A stretch of DNA of 64,000 nucleotides from Pratylenchus scribneri. Its lineage: Eukaryota > Nematoda > Chromadorea > Rhabditida > Pratylenchidae. Location of the stretch: the NCBI GenBank assembly GCA_030063045.1, contig JAQSEB010000040.1:558001-622000 (forward strand). Reading direction: 5' to 3'. This document shows, in pieces, positions 44,301 through 56,300 of this stretch. A model generated the notes under the pieces. That model was given only the letters and a program-made list of their open reading frames with translations. It was not told the origin of the DNA and did not search any database. Every line of letters starts with the position of its first letter. Position 1 is the first letter of the stretch. The position numbers and the translations under genes were made by a program.

Positions 44301-44808
44301 TATTTAACAAAAATGATATAAATTTTTTTTTATAATCGCTATTTACCTAATTATATTCATTTTAAACAGAATATCCCAATACCCACGTCGGAATTTGTTC
44401 ATCGCAAAGCAGCGGAATTTCGGGATGCTCTGGAACACATCGAAAATATTCCAATTGTGCATGAAAGTGGAACGCATATTTTACCAGTACGTTCAAAAAA
44501 TAAATTTAAAATTTATCAGTAATTATTAATGGGAAACTTAATAATTTTTTGAGAATTTTAAACATTTTTTGTCAAATATTTTCTAAATTTAGTCCTTAAA
44601 TTTATTTCTATTATTATATTTTCAGATACAAATGAATCAAGCTGAACCGGATGCAAAGAAAATTAAGTACCGGGAAAAACGGATCGTAAGGAAAAAAAAA
44701 AGAAGCAAATGGCAGCCAATGACGACGATGAATGATGATGGGAAAAACAAAAAATACAACAAAATATTTTTGATGAAATTAATTCAATCATTTTTGATCA
44801 CAAATTAA
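40684..44808 (+). CDS. LOTUS and Tudor-like domain protein (long form)
   Basis: Twelve exons: 40684-40787, 40837-40963, 41007-41092, 41138-41171, 41413-41547, 42205-42378, 42869-43024, 43303-43584, 43876-43911, 44037-44243, 44370-44486, 44626-44808; 1641 bp, 546 aa. Residues 8-85 (FKKQIQFVLCTIHKGYSNLS, REFGYQGILELLQ, DYIYKGRE) fit a LOTUS/OST-HTH winged helix, which in TDRD5/7-type proteins binds Vasa-like helicases. Exons 6-7 (EVLCPFENLQQFIKI, CLVAFRV, YYLVTDLYID, IYFDNYGSFELNSIL) follow the order of a Tudor fold, including the FxxYGxxE core. The C terminus is basic. It is paralogous, exon by exon, to the 8678-15164 gene from exon 5 on. An acceptor-like ATAATTCAG about 15 bp before the ATG suggests trans-splicing or an upstream exon. 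A germ-granule scaffold role is inferred. Exon 4 is short and could be skipped. Confidence 0.75.
41730..42150. repeat. Degenerate CCAGGTTTTT repeat (intron)
   Basis: Scattered CCAGGTTTTT / CAGGTTTTTG words on both sides of an AT-rich core that contains TGCGGCCATT twice. It begins CAGGGATGCC, which would suit a hAT terminus, but no matching right end or duplication was found. Confidence 0.4.
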
Positions 44809-45399
44809 TCCGCCTATTTTTGACCACTTCTTTCGCATATTATTCTCTCATCCAATTTTGATTTTGTTGTTTTCTTTTGAAGTTGGATAAATATTTTGCC
44901 GTTTTTATTATGTATTATTTAGATCTTATTAAAATTTATAAGGAACATTCCTTTTATTAACCATTTGTCATAGGCTAATAATTTAAAGCATAGAATATTC
45001 GAAAAGGTTCCAGTTTTATTGTTTCCAATCCATTTTACGGCAATGTTTTGGTTGATATGCTTGAATCCTTCATTTCCAGGCTAAATTTTGTCTCACTGTC
45101 TCTGCTGTGGCAATTTTTAAATTTATGTATTTGTTTACTTCATAATTCAGAAATATTCAAAAAAAATCAATCACAGGAATAAAAAGGAATTAAAATTTTT
45201 AAGCCCCGTTTAAAAAACTTTTTAAAAATTCAAGTCGGATTTTAAAATTTTTGATTACATATTTTTGCCTAATTTTTGGTGAAAATGCGGTATTTTTATG
45301 ATTTGGAGATTGTATTCTTGCGGCCCGGAATTTTGCGGTCTTTATAAAGAAGGGAAATTTCAGCTCACCCAGCCCTTTTAAAAACTTACACAAAACAAC
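44809..45399. other. Intergenic spacer
   Basis: Region after the LOTUS-Tudor stop; no exon recognised. Confidence 0.5.
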
Positions 45400-46320
45400 A
45401 AAATGTTTGGGAGAACTAAAACACAACAAAATGTTTGGGTGAACAAAAACACAACAAAATGTTTGGGAGAACAAAAACACAACAAAATGTTTGGGGGAAC
45501 AAAAACACAACAAATGTTTGGGAGAACAAAAACACAATAAAATGTTTGGGGGAACAAAAACACATAAAATGTTTGGGAGAACAAAAACACATAAAATGTT
45601 TGGGAGAACAAAAACACAACAAAATGTTTGGGGGAACAAAAACACAACAAATGTTTGGGAGAACAAAAACACATAAAATGTTTGGGAGAACAAAAACACA
45701 ACAAAATGTTTGGGGGAACAAAAACACAACAAATGTTTGGGAGAACAAAAACACAACAAAATGTTTGGGGGAACAAAAACACAACAAATGTTTGGGAGAA
45801 CAAAAACACAACAAAATGTTTGGGGGAACAAAAACACATAAAATGTTTGGGAGAACAAAAACACATAAAATGTTTGGGAGAACAAAAACACAACAAAATG
45901 TTTGGGGGAACAAAAACACAACAAATGTTTGGGAGAACAAAAACACATAAAATGTTTGGGAGAACAAAAACACAACAAAATGTTTGGGGGAACAAAAACA
46001 CAACAAATGTTTGGGAGAACAAAAACACAACAAAATGTTTGGGGGAACAAAAACACAACAAATGTTTGGGAGAACAAAAACACAACAAAATGTTTGGGGG
46101 AACAAAAACAAAACAAATGTTTGGGAGAACAAAAACACAACAAAATGTTTGGGGCAAAACAAAAACACAACAAATGTTTGGGAGAACAAAAAAACAACAA
46201 AATGTTTGGGGAACAAAAACACAACAAAATGTTTGGGAGAACAAAAACACAACAAAATGTTTGGGGGAACAAAAACACAACAAAAAATATTTGGGAGAAC
46301 AAAAACACAACAAATGTTTG
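45400..46320. repeat. Minisatellite related to the 10.2-kb array, opposite orientation
   Basis: About 35 units of 24-28 bp, ACAAAATGTTTGGGGGAACAA and variants (GGGAGAAC, ACACATAAAATG). The complement CCCAAACATTTTGTTGTGTT matches the core of the 10229-12832 array. Blocks of three to five units recur. Long open frames in several registers are artefacts of the stop-free unit. Confidence 0.97.
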
Positions 46321-47306
46321 AATTAACCCAAATCTGTTATGCTGGCTTTCCTTTCAAATCGAAGTTGCCGAATATGTTCATCCATTTTTTGTCCTGAATA
46401 TTCCTCATTTTCGCGTATTCCAAAATATTCCTCTCCAATGCTTTATCCAAATTTTACAATTCGTTTTTTTTTGTTCTTCATTTCCAATTTAGCCGCCACC
46501 GATCGATAAAATCGATAAAGACAGAATGTCCGAACTAACAGAGAAATAAAAAAAAAAGAAAAAATATTCAGCAGTTAGGTACATTTTGCATCATTCATTC
46601 ATCAAGTTAATTGAAAAATCCATTCTTTAATGGTCATAAAATTTGCTCAAAATAATTAGATAGAACTATGCGTGCTATTGGTTAATATTTAATAACTAGA
46701 ATGAATTGTCAAAATCGAAATAAAAATTGATAAACAGAAATTTCAACATTTATATTTCCCACATCCCACCCCATCCCATTCATTTTTCATACATTCTATT
46801 CCAATCAACAAATGAAAATGAAAATGAGTCATATATTCTTTTAATTATTTTTTCTTATATATCAACCTTTCCAATAAACAATTTCCATATGAATGAATAT
46901 GAAATTCACACTCTTCCCTTAAAAAGACGCTCTAGGCCAAAAAGCTATCTCAGTTCTCAGCTATCACAGTTCACTCTTCGCTGTCAGCACTCAGCAGCAG
47001 AACAGAGATAAAAAAAAAGCTCCTTCTCATTGACTTTTATAAATTGATCGGTCAAGCGGACGCTATCCCATCTCCAAAACAGAGAATCAATTCGCATTTT
47101 CCGACTATTCAACTTTGTTAAATTTTCATTTTATTAATTCTTTTCATCTTCCTCCAACCTTAAAAATCTTAAGTACAATTTACGATATACTTTTTATTCA
47201 TTGTTTTGTGATTTTAATTTCATTAAATATTTTGCTTATCCAAAATCAAATATTTAAACCAATTCATATTTTAATTCAGAACAAGAGAATAAATAAATTT
47301 TGACAA
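46321..47306. other. Upstream region of the first ZNFX1-like gene
   Basis: No exon recognised. An acceptor-like TTTTAATTCAG ends at 47279, 28 bp before the ATG, and could be a spliced-leader acceptor or the end of an upstream intron. Confidence 0.5.
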
Positions 47307-50300
47307 ATGTCAAGTGAAGACGAAACCAAAATTTTGAATTTGCACGAATTGGAACAAATACAAAATGACATTCGCGCGAATCGGTTGCTCATTGGATCCA
47401 GTGATTTGTTGAACCGACTCAATGTTTGTTTTATTTTTAAATAAATCAAAAATTAAAAAGGATAATTATTTTGCATCAAAATTAATTTTTGATTTTTAAT
47501 AAATCAAAAACCGGTTTAAGACCCAACAAGCTTTATACCATTTTGTAAATCTCATCGATTCGCATTGAATGGTCTATAATTTGTCAAGGTTTGCTCAAAA
47601 TTAAAGAGTATTAAACCGTTTAATCCATTTTCCAATTTTTGGTGTTAAACTCTTTTTAATTTTGGGAATTGGGATTAAACTTGACAATTTATATACCAAT
47701 TGATGCGTCTCGATGAGATCTACAAAATGGTATAAGGTTTTTAAGGTCTAAAATAGTTTTCTGATTTATTAAAAGTAAAAACGTAAAAGCTTGGATCAGT
47801 GGCGCGCACGGGCCTAGGAAATCCGAGCGCAGCCCGGCCCAAAATCAGCTTTTAGAATTTTGCCAATCGATTTAAGTAAACAATAAAAAAGTATAGTTTA
47901 AAATAAAAAACTCTTAGGATATTTTTAACTTGATAAATTATTTTTAAAAAATTATTCTTAATTATAATTATTCACACATAGGATGATGATTCGGTCTTTG
48001 GTCGTGAAAATATTCGTGGAATGCAAAAGAATGTGTTCTTCATCAATCATCACCATTCGGAATGTTCTCAGCGCAATTTGGGTGATGGAAAATCAAAAGC
48101 AAATCCATTTGAGGCAGAATTCGCCGTCCGAATTGCCAAATATCTTACTCAACAAGAATACACGTCCGAACAGGTAAAAATGTATATCAATGGTTGTGTG
48201 GTTTGGGCTATATGGGTTATTTGAAAAAATTAATTAAAAATTCAAATTAACCATGCCTTTTTAATACAAATATTTAAGCCATTCCTATAGAATTTGACAA
48301 AAATTGTTTAGGAATAGATTGACTTTTAACAATAAGACTAATAGTAATCCGACCAAATTTTAATAGCTGAAATAAATTCCAATTTCTGATAAATTTAATT
48401 ATTATTTTCCTTTAAATTTCCACTAAAAATTTAGTTTAACATATTTCTATGGGTTTATTAATAAAAATTATAATGGCCTCAGCAAATTCAATTATTTTTT
48501 AGATTACCATTCTTTGCACTTATGTGGAACAAATGTTCGATGTCCGGAACCGGATGAAAAATGCATTTCCACAGTTGGCACCAAAAAACCCCAATGACCC
48601 TTCACCAAAACAAATTCGTGTTGATGTGGTGGATAATTATCAAGGCGAAGAATGCGATATCATTATCCTCTCCATGGTCCGGTCCAATCATCCGGAGAAT
48701 AAAATTGGATTTTTGAATGTGAGTTTATCGGGCTATTCTTTATCTATTAAATGTTATTTAATTAAAAAAATGCCATCATTTCTTTTATTTAAAAATAAAA
48801 TTAGTTTATTTACCAATAATAAATACTCCATTCTCTGAATGATTTATCCGGAATGAAAAACACAAACATTTTTTTTTTTAAAAATCACAACATTTTCCAG
48901 AATTAAATACAAACACAAACTATTTTAAACCTAAACCTTTTTCCTTTTTGAATAACGCACAAATAAGATTAATATTGGTTATATTCAAACTTTTACAATT
49001 TGATATGCAAAACCGCCTTCATTCAAGATTCAAGAAGGGGAATTGAAAATAGATCTATATCTAATAAAAACTGTTATTTTCCCCTTTTAATATTTATTTT
49101 ACCAGATTTCTAATCGCGTTTGTGTGGCCTTGTCTCGTGCCAAATTGGGGTTTTATGTGCTTGGAAATTTTGACTATTTGGCTAAAAATTGTCGTGGAGC
49201 ACAGCCGGACCTTTGGAATAATATTCGACAATCCATGTTGGATCAAAATGCATTGGGCCCGGCATTGCCAATTGTGTGCAAATTGCATGGAGAAAAACAG
49301 GTGAATGGGCAGGAATATTAATAAAATAAAATTATAAAAAACATAAGTATGTATATATACGAAAAATATTCAAAATTTTATTCTTAGTTTTACTTATTTC
49401 AATTATTCAATTCTCCTGCATTTATAGGAGATTTCATCGGCCGAACAATTTTTGGAGAAGTCGCCCGAAGGTGGTTGCTGTCGTCCATGTGCTGGCCGTT
49501 TAGAATGTGGCCATAAATGTGACAAAATGTGCCACGCCTACGATGCGGATCATTCAATGGGAAAATGTTTAAAGAAATGCGCCAAATTTTGTGAAAATGA
49601 ATTGCACCAAAATTGTCAACTGCTTTGCTATGAGGTAAAATTTTACGGTGAAAAAGTATATTAAGCAATAATTAGGGAAAATTTTTAGATCTCAAGTTTA
49701 AATTTCAATACTTTTTATAAATTAGAAATGATATGGTTTTTTGATTTTAAGTAAGACTAAATTATATTTTTACTAGTCAACATTCATCCTAAAAAAATAT
49801 TGGACAAAAATGATTAAATCAATTCATTTTTCAATTATAATATCTTAATTTTGTTTTATTTTATAGCCATGTTTGCCTTGCACCGAAATAGTTGAAAAAG
49901 TGCTCGAATGTGGCCACAAAATACTTGATGAATGCTGGAAGCCCATAGGCATGATCGCATGTCGAACAATAGTTGAAAAAGTGCTCAAATGTGGGCACAA
50001 AACACTTGATGAATGCTGGAAACCCATAGGCATGATCGCCTGTCGAACAACTAAAAAAAAATGGTATATTTTTAAAATATTTTTAATAAAATCAGCAAAA
50101 AAATTAGTAAATTAAATAAAATTATTTCTCTACAGCTGTCATCCCAATGCGGGGGAAAAATGTTTAGAGAAATGCACCAAATTTTGTAGAAATGGATTAC
50201 ACCAAAATTGTCAACTGCTTTGCTATGAGGTAAAAATACAATCATTTTTCTAATTTTAATTCACTTAGTATTGTCTGCCATGCACCGAAATAATTGAGAA

Positions 50301-53129
50301 AAAGCTTAAATGTGGCCACACGACGACTGGTGCATGCTGGAAGCCAGTTGAACTGGTCCCCTGTAAAAAGAAATGGTAAAATTATTTGCATAATTATCAA
50401 TTAATTCCATAATATTAAATTATTAAAAAAAATTGAACATTTTTCGGGAAAAATTTGTTGTTAAAAATAATTTTTAGAGGTAATTTTCTATATTACCTTC
50501 ATAATAATTTTCTTAAAATATTTTTCTAAATTTGATTAAATTTATTATTCAAATTGATTTAGTTCATCCATTTTGCCATGCAATCATAAATGTGCAGGCA
50601 GATGCAGTGCCAAATGTCCTCCCTGTCTTGTGCAAATTCTCAAAGAACTTCCCTGTGGGCATCAAAAAATGATGGAATGTTCCAAATCGGTCACCGCCGC
50701 AACCAAATGTCGAATTCTGGTCGAAAAACAATGGCCAATTTGTGGGCATATTGTGGAGGTAGAATGCCATGCTAATCCGGAGAAAGTGCCTTGTTCAAAG
50801 CCATGTGTGAAAACATTGAATGAAGATGGAGAGAATAATAAGGATCAATGCCATCATCCATGCAAAGGGACATGCGGTCAATGCCGAAATGGTAAAGTCC
50901 TTATTTTTTAGAACATTTTTATTTAAATAATTTTGATAATTTATTTAATTTTACTAAATCATTGATTTTAAATTTACAAAAACATTTGCAAAAATAATTA
51001 ATTCAGGCCATTTAATTTTAATTTTTCAAAAATTTGTGCTTTCTCCCATTTTCCTAAAAACAATTTTTTATATTTTAATTTTTGCTTAAAAATGGTTAAG
51101 GTTTTCGATGTTGGTGGAACAGAATATGGCAATTAGATTTTCATTATTTAAAATAGTCTGAACCATTATAGCATAATATTACTCATCAGAATACCCAAGT
51201 TCAATTTTTTCTAAACTGATTTATCAACTCAGATCAATTCAAGAAATTTAATTATTGAAAAATTATCATCGAAAAACCTTAAATATTTATTTTAGAGAAA
51301 AAATATTTTTGGAAAAAAAGGGTCAGGGACAAGCTTTAATATTACATTTGGATCACTTTATAATTGATTCAAAAATTATTTAGGTCGTCTCCATATTGAA
51401 TGCACAGAGGAATGCAAGCGAATCATTGGCACAAAATCCAGCAGAATATTGCAAAATGAATGGGCAATGAAGAAAATAGAAATTGTTGCATGGCTTAAAG
51501 AATGGATTAGCAATTTGCCATTATGGCGTACAACAATTTATTCCACAATTGATTCCAAACGAATTGAGAAAATCTCCAATCTGTTGGCCAATTTCCCAAA
51601 AATGAATGTGACTGCCCGTTGGATGGAGTCCACATTGCCGAATATTGAATGGTGGGTGTTACGAATTTTTTTTTTATTAATTTTTTAATAAACCCATTTT
51701 TTATTATTTGAGCTCAATTTTCCCTTAAACTTAAACCATTAAAAAAATGAATTCTTATTATATTATTTTTCTTTTAGAGAGCAATTTCAATTTATAATAT
51801 TTTGTTTTTTAATTAATTTTTAAAAACATATTTTTTATCTTATGCTTGGTTAATTTAACCTTAAATCAATTAAAAATTCCATTTCCATCATTCAAAAATT
51901 GGAAAATTTTAATTATTTTTCTTTTTTTACTAAAGGAAATATGATAATTTTTCATTTTACAGTATTTTGAACAGTGTAAAGTCTGGCATGGAAAAAGTGC
52001 TCACAGGCCCAAAGAATGTTAATAAATGGACAAAGACATTGGACGAATTCAAAATTGATTCAAATGATGTGCAAAAATTCCTTCTCAATGATTTGGCTGA
52101 ATTGTTAGAGCGAATTTCGGAGTGTCACGCCGGTGGTCTTCACTTAATCAGCGATGCAACATTCAATGGATTGGTCAGTGAATTACGTCGAAATGAATTC
52201 ATGTTGGAGGTGAGTATGAGGGAGGGGATTAGAATAAAAGAACTGGAATTTTGATATAATTTAGTCATATTGAAATTAAAAAATTCAACATTAATTATTT
52301 AATATTTTAATTTCGATTAAATAGAGAGAAGCTAAAAATTGAATTAGTTTAAAAAAATTATTAGATTTATAATTAAAAGGATGGCATTTAATTTGGCGAA
52401 AAAAACATTGAAAATTGCGAAAAGTTTATATTTATACCGGTTTAACGGTTTGTTTTAGAAGACCCCAGACCATTGGTATATAATTTGTCGAGTTTTGACC
52501 ACAAAAATTAAAGGTTTTAAACCACTTAAACCATTTTTATGGGATTTGGTTCAAAACCAGTTAAAATGACAAATTATATACCATTCGATGCATCTTGACG
52601 GGATTTATCCAATAGTATATGGTTTGTGAATTTTGGGCAAGTCACTAAACCGTTATAAACTTTTCGCAATTTTCAATGCTTTTTTTTCGCAATTTTAAAT
52701 ATTTCTCTAATTAAAATGTTCAAATTATACCAATTATTAAAATACGATAGGCTTTAAATTAAATATTTTAATAGAAATTAACTGATTAATATATATTTTA
52801 AGCAAATTAATAATGATTAATTTTTCAGCTCTTCAAATTTTTGAATAAAGTGCCAATGCCACCAGCTTCCCAGCTTTCTGACTTCGAACAAAGTGTGCTC
52901 GAAATTTTGCAACAAATTCATGCAGACAAACCATTCACCGAAATTCATGGTAAGTTAAAAGGGAAATTAGCCAAAAATGGGAACATTTAAAAATGAAATT
53001 TTCGTTTAAAAAATAATTTTGTGAATTTAAATTTTGATTAATTTTTTTGTTTTTTTTTCAGCAAAAATGAACGATCAATTGAAAATGTTGGGAGAAAAAT
53101 ATGGCATCCCGACTGCTCGCTTTTTTTGA
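47307..53129 (+). CDS. ZNFX1-like protein: C-terminal helicase lobe and NFX1 fingers, no RZ finger
   Basis: Thirteen exons: 47307-47423, 47982-48173, 48503-48718, 49106-49300, 49428-49634, 49867-50063, 50136-50229, 50269-50375, 50563-50891, 51384-51651, 51963-52209, 52829-52949, 53062-53129; 2358 bp, 785 aa. ZNFX1 is an SF1 RNA helicase with NFX1-type zinc fingers; in C. elegans it acts in perinuclear small-RNA inheritance. Here a novel 39-aa first exon precedes the second RecA-like lobe: RENIRGMQKNVFFI, VDNYQGEECDIIILSMVRS, NRVCVALSRAKLGFY. No Walker A or B lobe is seen, so ATPase activity is unlikely. The fingers (CxxC, CGHK, CNHKCAGRC) span about 250-555. The C-terminal helical part matches the downstream gene, but the protein ends YGIPTARFF just where that gene continues into its RZ finger. 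Two internal losses relative to the neighbour are visible. Confidence 0.85.
47480..47790. repeat. Foldback repeat, family F copy 2 (intron)
   Basis: Inverted arms with AATAAATCAAAAACCGG, TTATACCATTTTGTA, AGATCTCATC-GA and TATAATTTGTCAAGG against their inverse, in intron 1 of the first ZNFX1-like gene. Confidence 0.75.
52395..52698. repeat. Foldback repeat, family F copy 3 (intron)
   Basis: Outer arms CATTGAAAATTGCGAAAAGT and inverse at the right end, with the family core (GGTATATAATTTGTCGAG, TTAAACCACTTAAACC, ATTCGATGCATC) inside. Between exons 11 and 12 of the first ZNFX1-like gene. Confidence 0.75.
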
Positions 53130-53370
53130 ATGAATTAATGACGAATATGACGATGAATTGCTAAAAGAATGGATGTTAAAATTAAAAACAATGATCTTTC
53201 TAAATATTCCACGATTTACGCATTTATTCAATACATAAATTGAAATATGGATAACATTGTTGCACATTTTTTAAAAAATTTAAGACAATTATTTTAACAA
53301 TATTTTTTTATTATTAATTTTAATATTATTATTTTAATTCAGAAGAAGAATACAAGGAAATCAGAAATAA
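53130..53370. promoter_or_regulatory. Short intergenic spacer with candidate trans-splice acceptor
   Basis: Only 241 bp separate the stop of the first ZNFX1-like gene from the ATG of the second. A pyrimidine/AT-rich tract ends TTTTAATTCAG at 53341, 29 bp before the ATG. This spacing is what a nematode operon with spliced-leader trans-splicing would show; inferred. Confidence 0.4.
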
Positions 53371-56300
53371 ATGAATCGACTCTTCAGCAAAAACAATCAA
53401 CAAGCTGGAAATTTGGATGGAATTTTGCAGTAAGTCTAATTGCATTAATTTCATAGATATTTATTACAAATTAAAAGCAAAATGAATTTATTCTGAAAAT
53501 TCTTGATTAATAATTATAAGCTAAAGAAATTCAGATTATTTTGTCAAAATTAAGAAATTTTGAAAATGCCTAAAAAATTCATGAAAAACTATTTATTCAT
53601 GTATAAATTCCATATATTTATTTAGGCTTTATATTTTTGAGCTAAAAAATATTAAAAAATTCAAAGCTGAATAGTTTTTTGGATAACAATTTTAAAAATT
53701 TAATTCACTTTTTTTAAAGTGCACACTTTTTGACATGCGGACATAAATGTGCAGGCAGATGCAGTGCCAAATGTCCTCCCTGTCTTGTGCCAATTCTCAA
53801 AGAACTTCCCTGTGGTCATCAAAAAATGATGGAATGTTCCAAATCGGTCACCGCCGCAACCAAATGTCGAATTCTGGTCGAAAAACAATGGCCAATTTGT
53901 GGGCATATTGTGGAGGTAGAATGCCATGCTAATCCGGAGAAAGTGCCTTGTCCAAAGCCATGTGTGAAAACATTGAATGAAGATGGAGAGAATAATAAGG
54001 ATCAATGCCATCATCCATGTAAAGGGACATGCGGTCAATGCCGAAATGGTAAAATCCTTATTTTTCAGAACATTTATTATCTATTTATTTAAGTAATTAG
54101 AATAGATCGAGGTCGGTTTTACAGAGGTTTGGTTTTAAAACCCGGTTTTCGTTTTTCAAAAATATCAGTTTTCAGTGTGTTTTTCTCCTATTTTCGGTTT
54201 TTTTTAACAAAACTCAATTTCTTTTTTTAAATTACATTGATTTTCTCAAGCAAAAACCGACAATGATCTACTATAAATAATCATAATAATGTACTTAATA
54301 TTAGGGTTGGAGAGAGACGGTTAACCGAAACCGAGGATATTAGGCCCAAAAACCGAGACTCCAAAACCGAAAAACCGTCGGTTTTTGGATTTTTCAATTT
54401 TTGATTAAAATTATGCCTTGAGAAGCCTTTTTTTTGGTAAAAATTTTCCTTAGCGGGGTATTTTTGACTTAGAATTTTATCTTTAGGAAACATTTTTGGC
54501 ATAAATTTCCCACTTTCAGTCGATTTTGGCTTAAAATTTTCTATGGTGAGGCTATTTTTAACTAAAATTTTTCTCGTAGGTGAATGGCCTTTTTGTCCTA
54601 TTTTTTTCTGCTGGGAAATTTTGTACAATTTTTTCTTTGAGACCATTTTTATTTAAGCGACCAAGGAAAAAACATAGAAATTGATGAACAAAATATTGAA
54701 AACGATATTTAAATTATTTTGTTTGATCTTTTGATATTTTATGAAATTTTTTGAAATTTTTATGACAATTTTCCAAAAAACGAAAAACCGAACCGAAACA
54801 GAGGAATTTTTAAAAAACCGAAACCGAGGAATTTTTAAAAAAACCGAAATCGAGGAATTTTTAAAAAACCGAAACCGAGGAATTTTTAAAAAAACCGAAA
54901 TCGAGGAATTTTTAAAAAACCGAAACCGAGGAATTTTTAAAAACTGAAACCGAGGAATTTTTAAAAAAACCGAAATCGAGGAATTTTTAAAAAACCGAAA
55001 CCGAGGAATTTTTAAAAAAACCGAAATCGAGGAATTTTTAAAAAACCGAAACCGAGGAATTTTTAAAAACTGAAACCGAGGAATTTTTAAAAAAACCGAA
55101 ACAGAGGAATTTTGAAAACCGAAACCGAGAAATTTTTAAAAAAACGAAACCGAGGAATTTTTTAAAAACCGAAACCGAGGAATTTTTAAAAACTGAAACC
55201 GAGGAATTTTTAAAAAAACCGAAACAGAGGAATTTTGAAAACCGAAACCGAGGAATTTTTAAAAAAACGAAACCGAGGAATTTTTTAAAAACCGAAACCG
55301 AGGAATTTTTTAAAAACCGAAACCAAGGAATTTTTAAAAATCGAAACCGAGGAATTTTTTAAAAACCGAAACCGAGGAATTTTTAAAAACTGAAACCGAG
55401 GAATTTTTAAAAAAACCGAAACAGAGGAATTTTGAAAACCGAAACCGAGGAATTTTTAAAAAAACGAAACCGAGGAATTTTTTAAAAACCGAAACCGAGG
55501 AATTTTTTAAAAACCGAAACCAAGGAATTTTTAAAAATCGAAACCAAGGAATTTTTAAAAAACCGAAGGAATTTTTAAAAAACCGAAACCGAGGAATTTT
55601 TTAAAAACCTAAACCAAGGAATTTTTAAAAACCGAAACCAAGGAATTTTTAAAAAACCGAAGGAATTTTTAAAAAACCGAAACCAAGGAATTTTGAAAAA
55701 CTAAAACCGAGGAATTTTAAAAACCGAGATCGTCAATCCGGGCAAAACCGAAACTGAGGACCTCGGTTTAAAACCGACTCCAACCCTACTTAATATCACT
55801 AATAAATTTTTCTTTTTAAATTTACAAACACTCAAAAATTAAATAATAATAATTTAGGTCGTCTCCATATTGAGTGCACCGAGGAATGCAAGCGAATTTT
55901 GATTTGCGGCCATGAATGTGCCAATAAATGTTCTGGTTTCTGTCCGCCTTGCAACCGACGACCATGCGAAACATGTTGCGGCCATTCACAATGTAATTCT
56001 AGAAAGGATGCTGGACGCCGTTGTGGTGAACGCTGCCCAACTTGTAAAGAGCCATGTCTGAACGAATGTCCCCATCGGAAATGTTCGAAACTATGCTGGG
56101 AGATGTGCAATGTTCCTCCCTGCAATGAACCATGCAAAAAAAGCCTGAAATGCTCTCCGGGTAAGCTGGATAAATAAGATAAATATTCGAATTTGTTTTA
56201 ACAAAATAAGCATGATCAAAATTTTTTACTTGCTTTTTTTGCCTGACAAATTTGGTGCAAAATAGAATTTATATAAAAAACTTTTTTAGGATTAGGGTTA

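Noticed and set aside
45199..46397. Several long open frames on both strands
   Set aside because: Same cause: tandem units without stops. No non-repeat domain.
47795..47850. CAGTGGCGCGCACGGGCC as a hAT-like terminus
   Set aside because: No matching right end or target duplication was found nearby.
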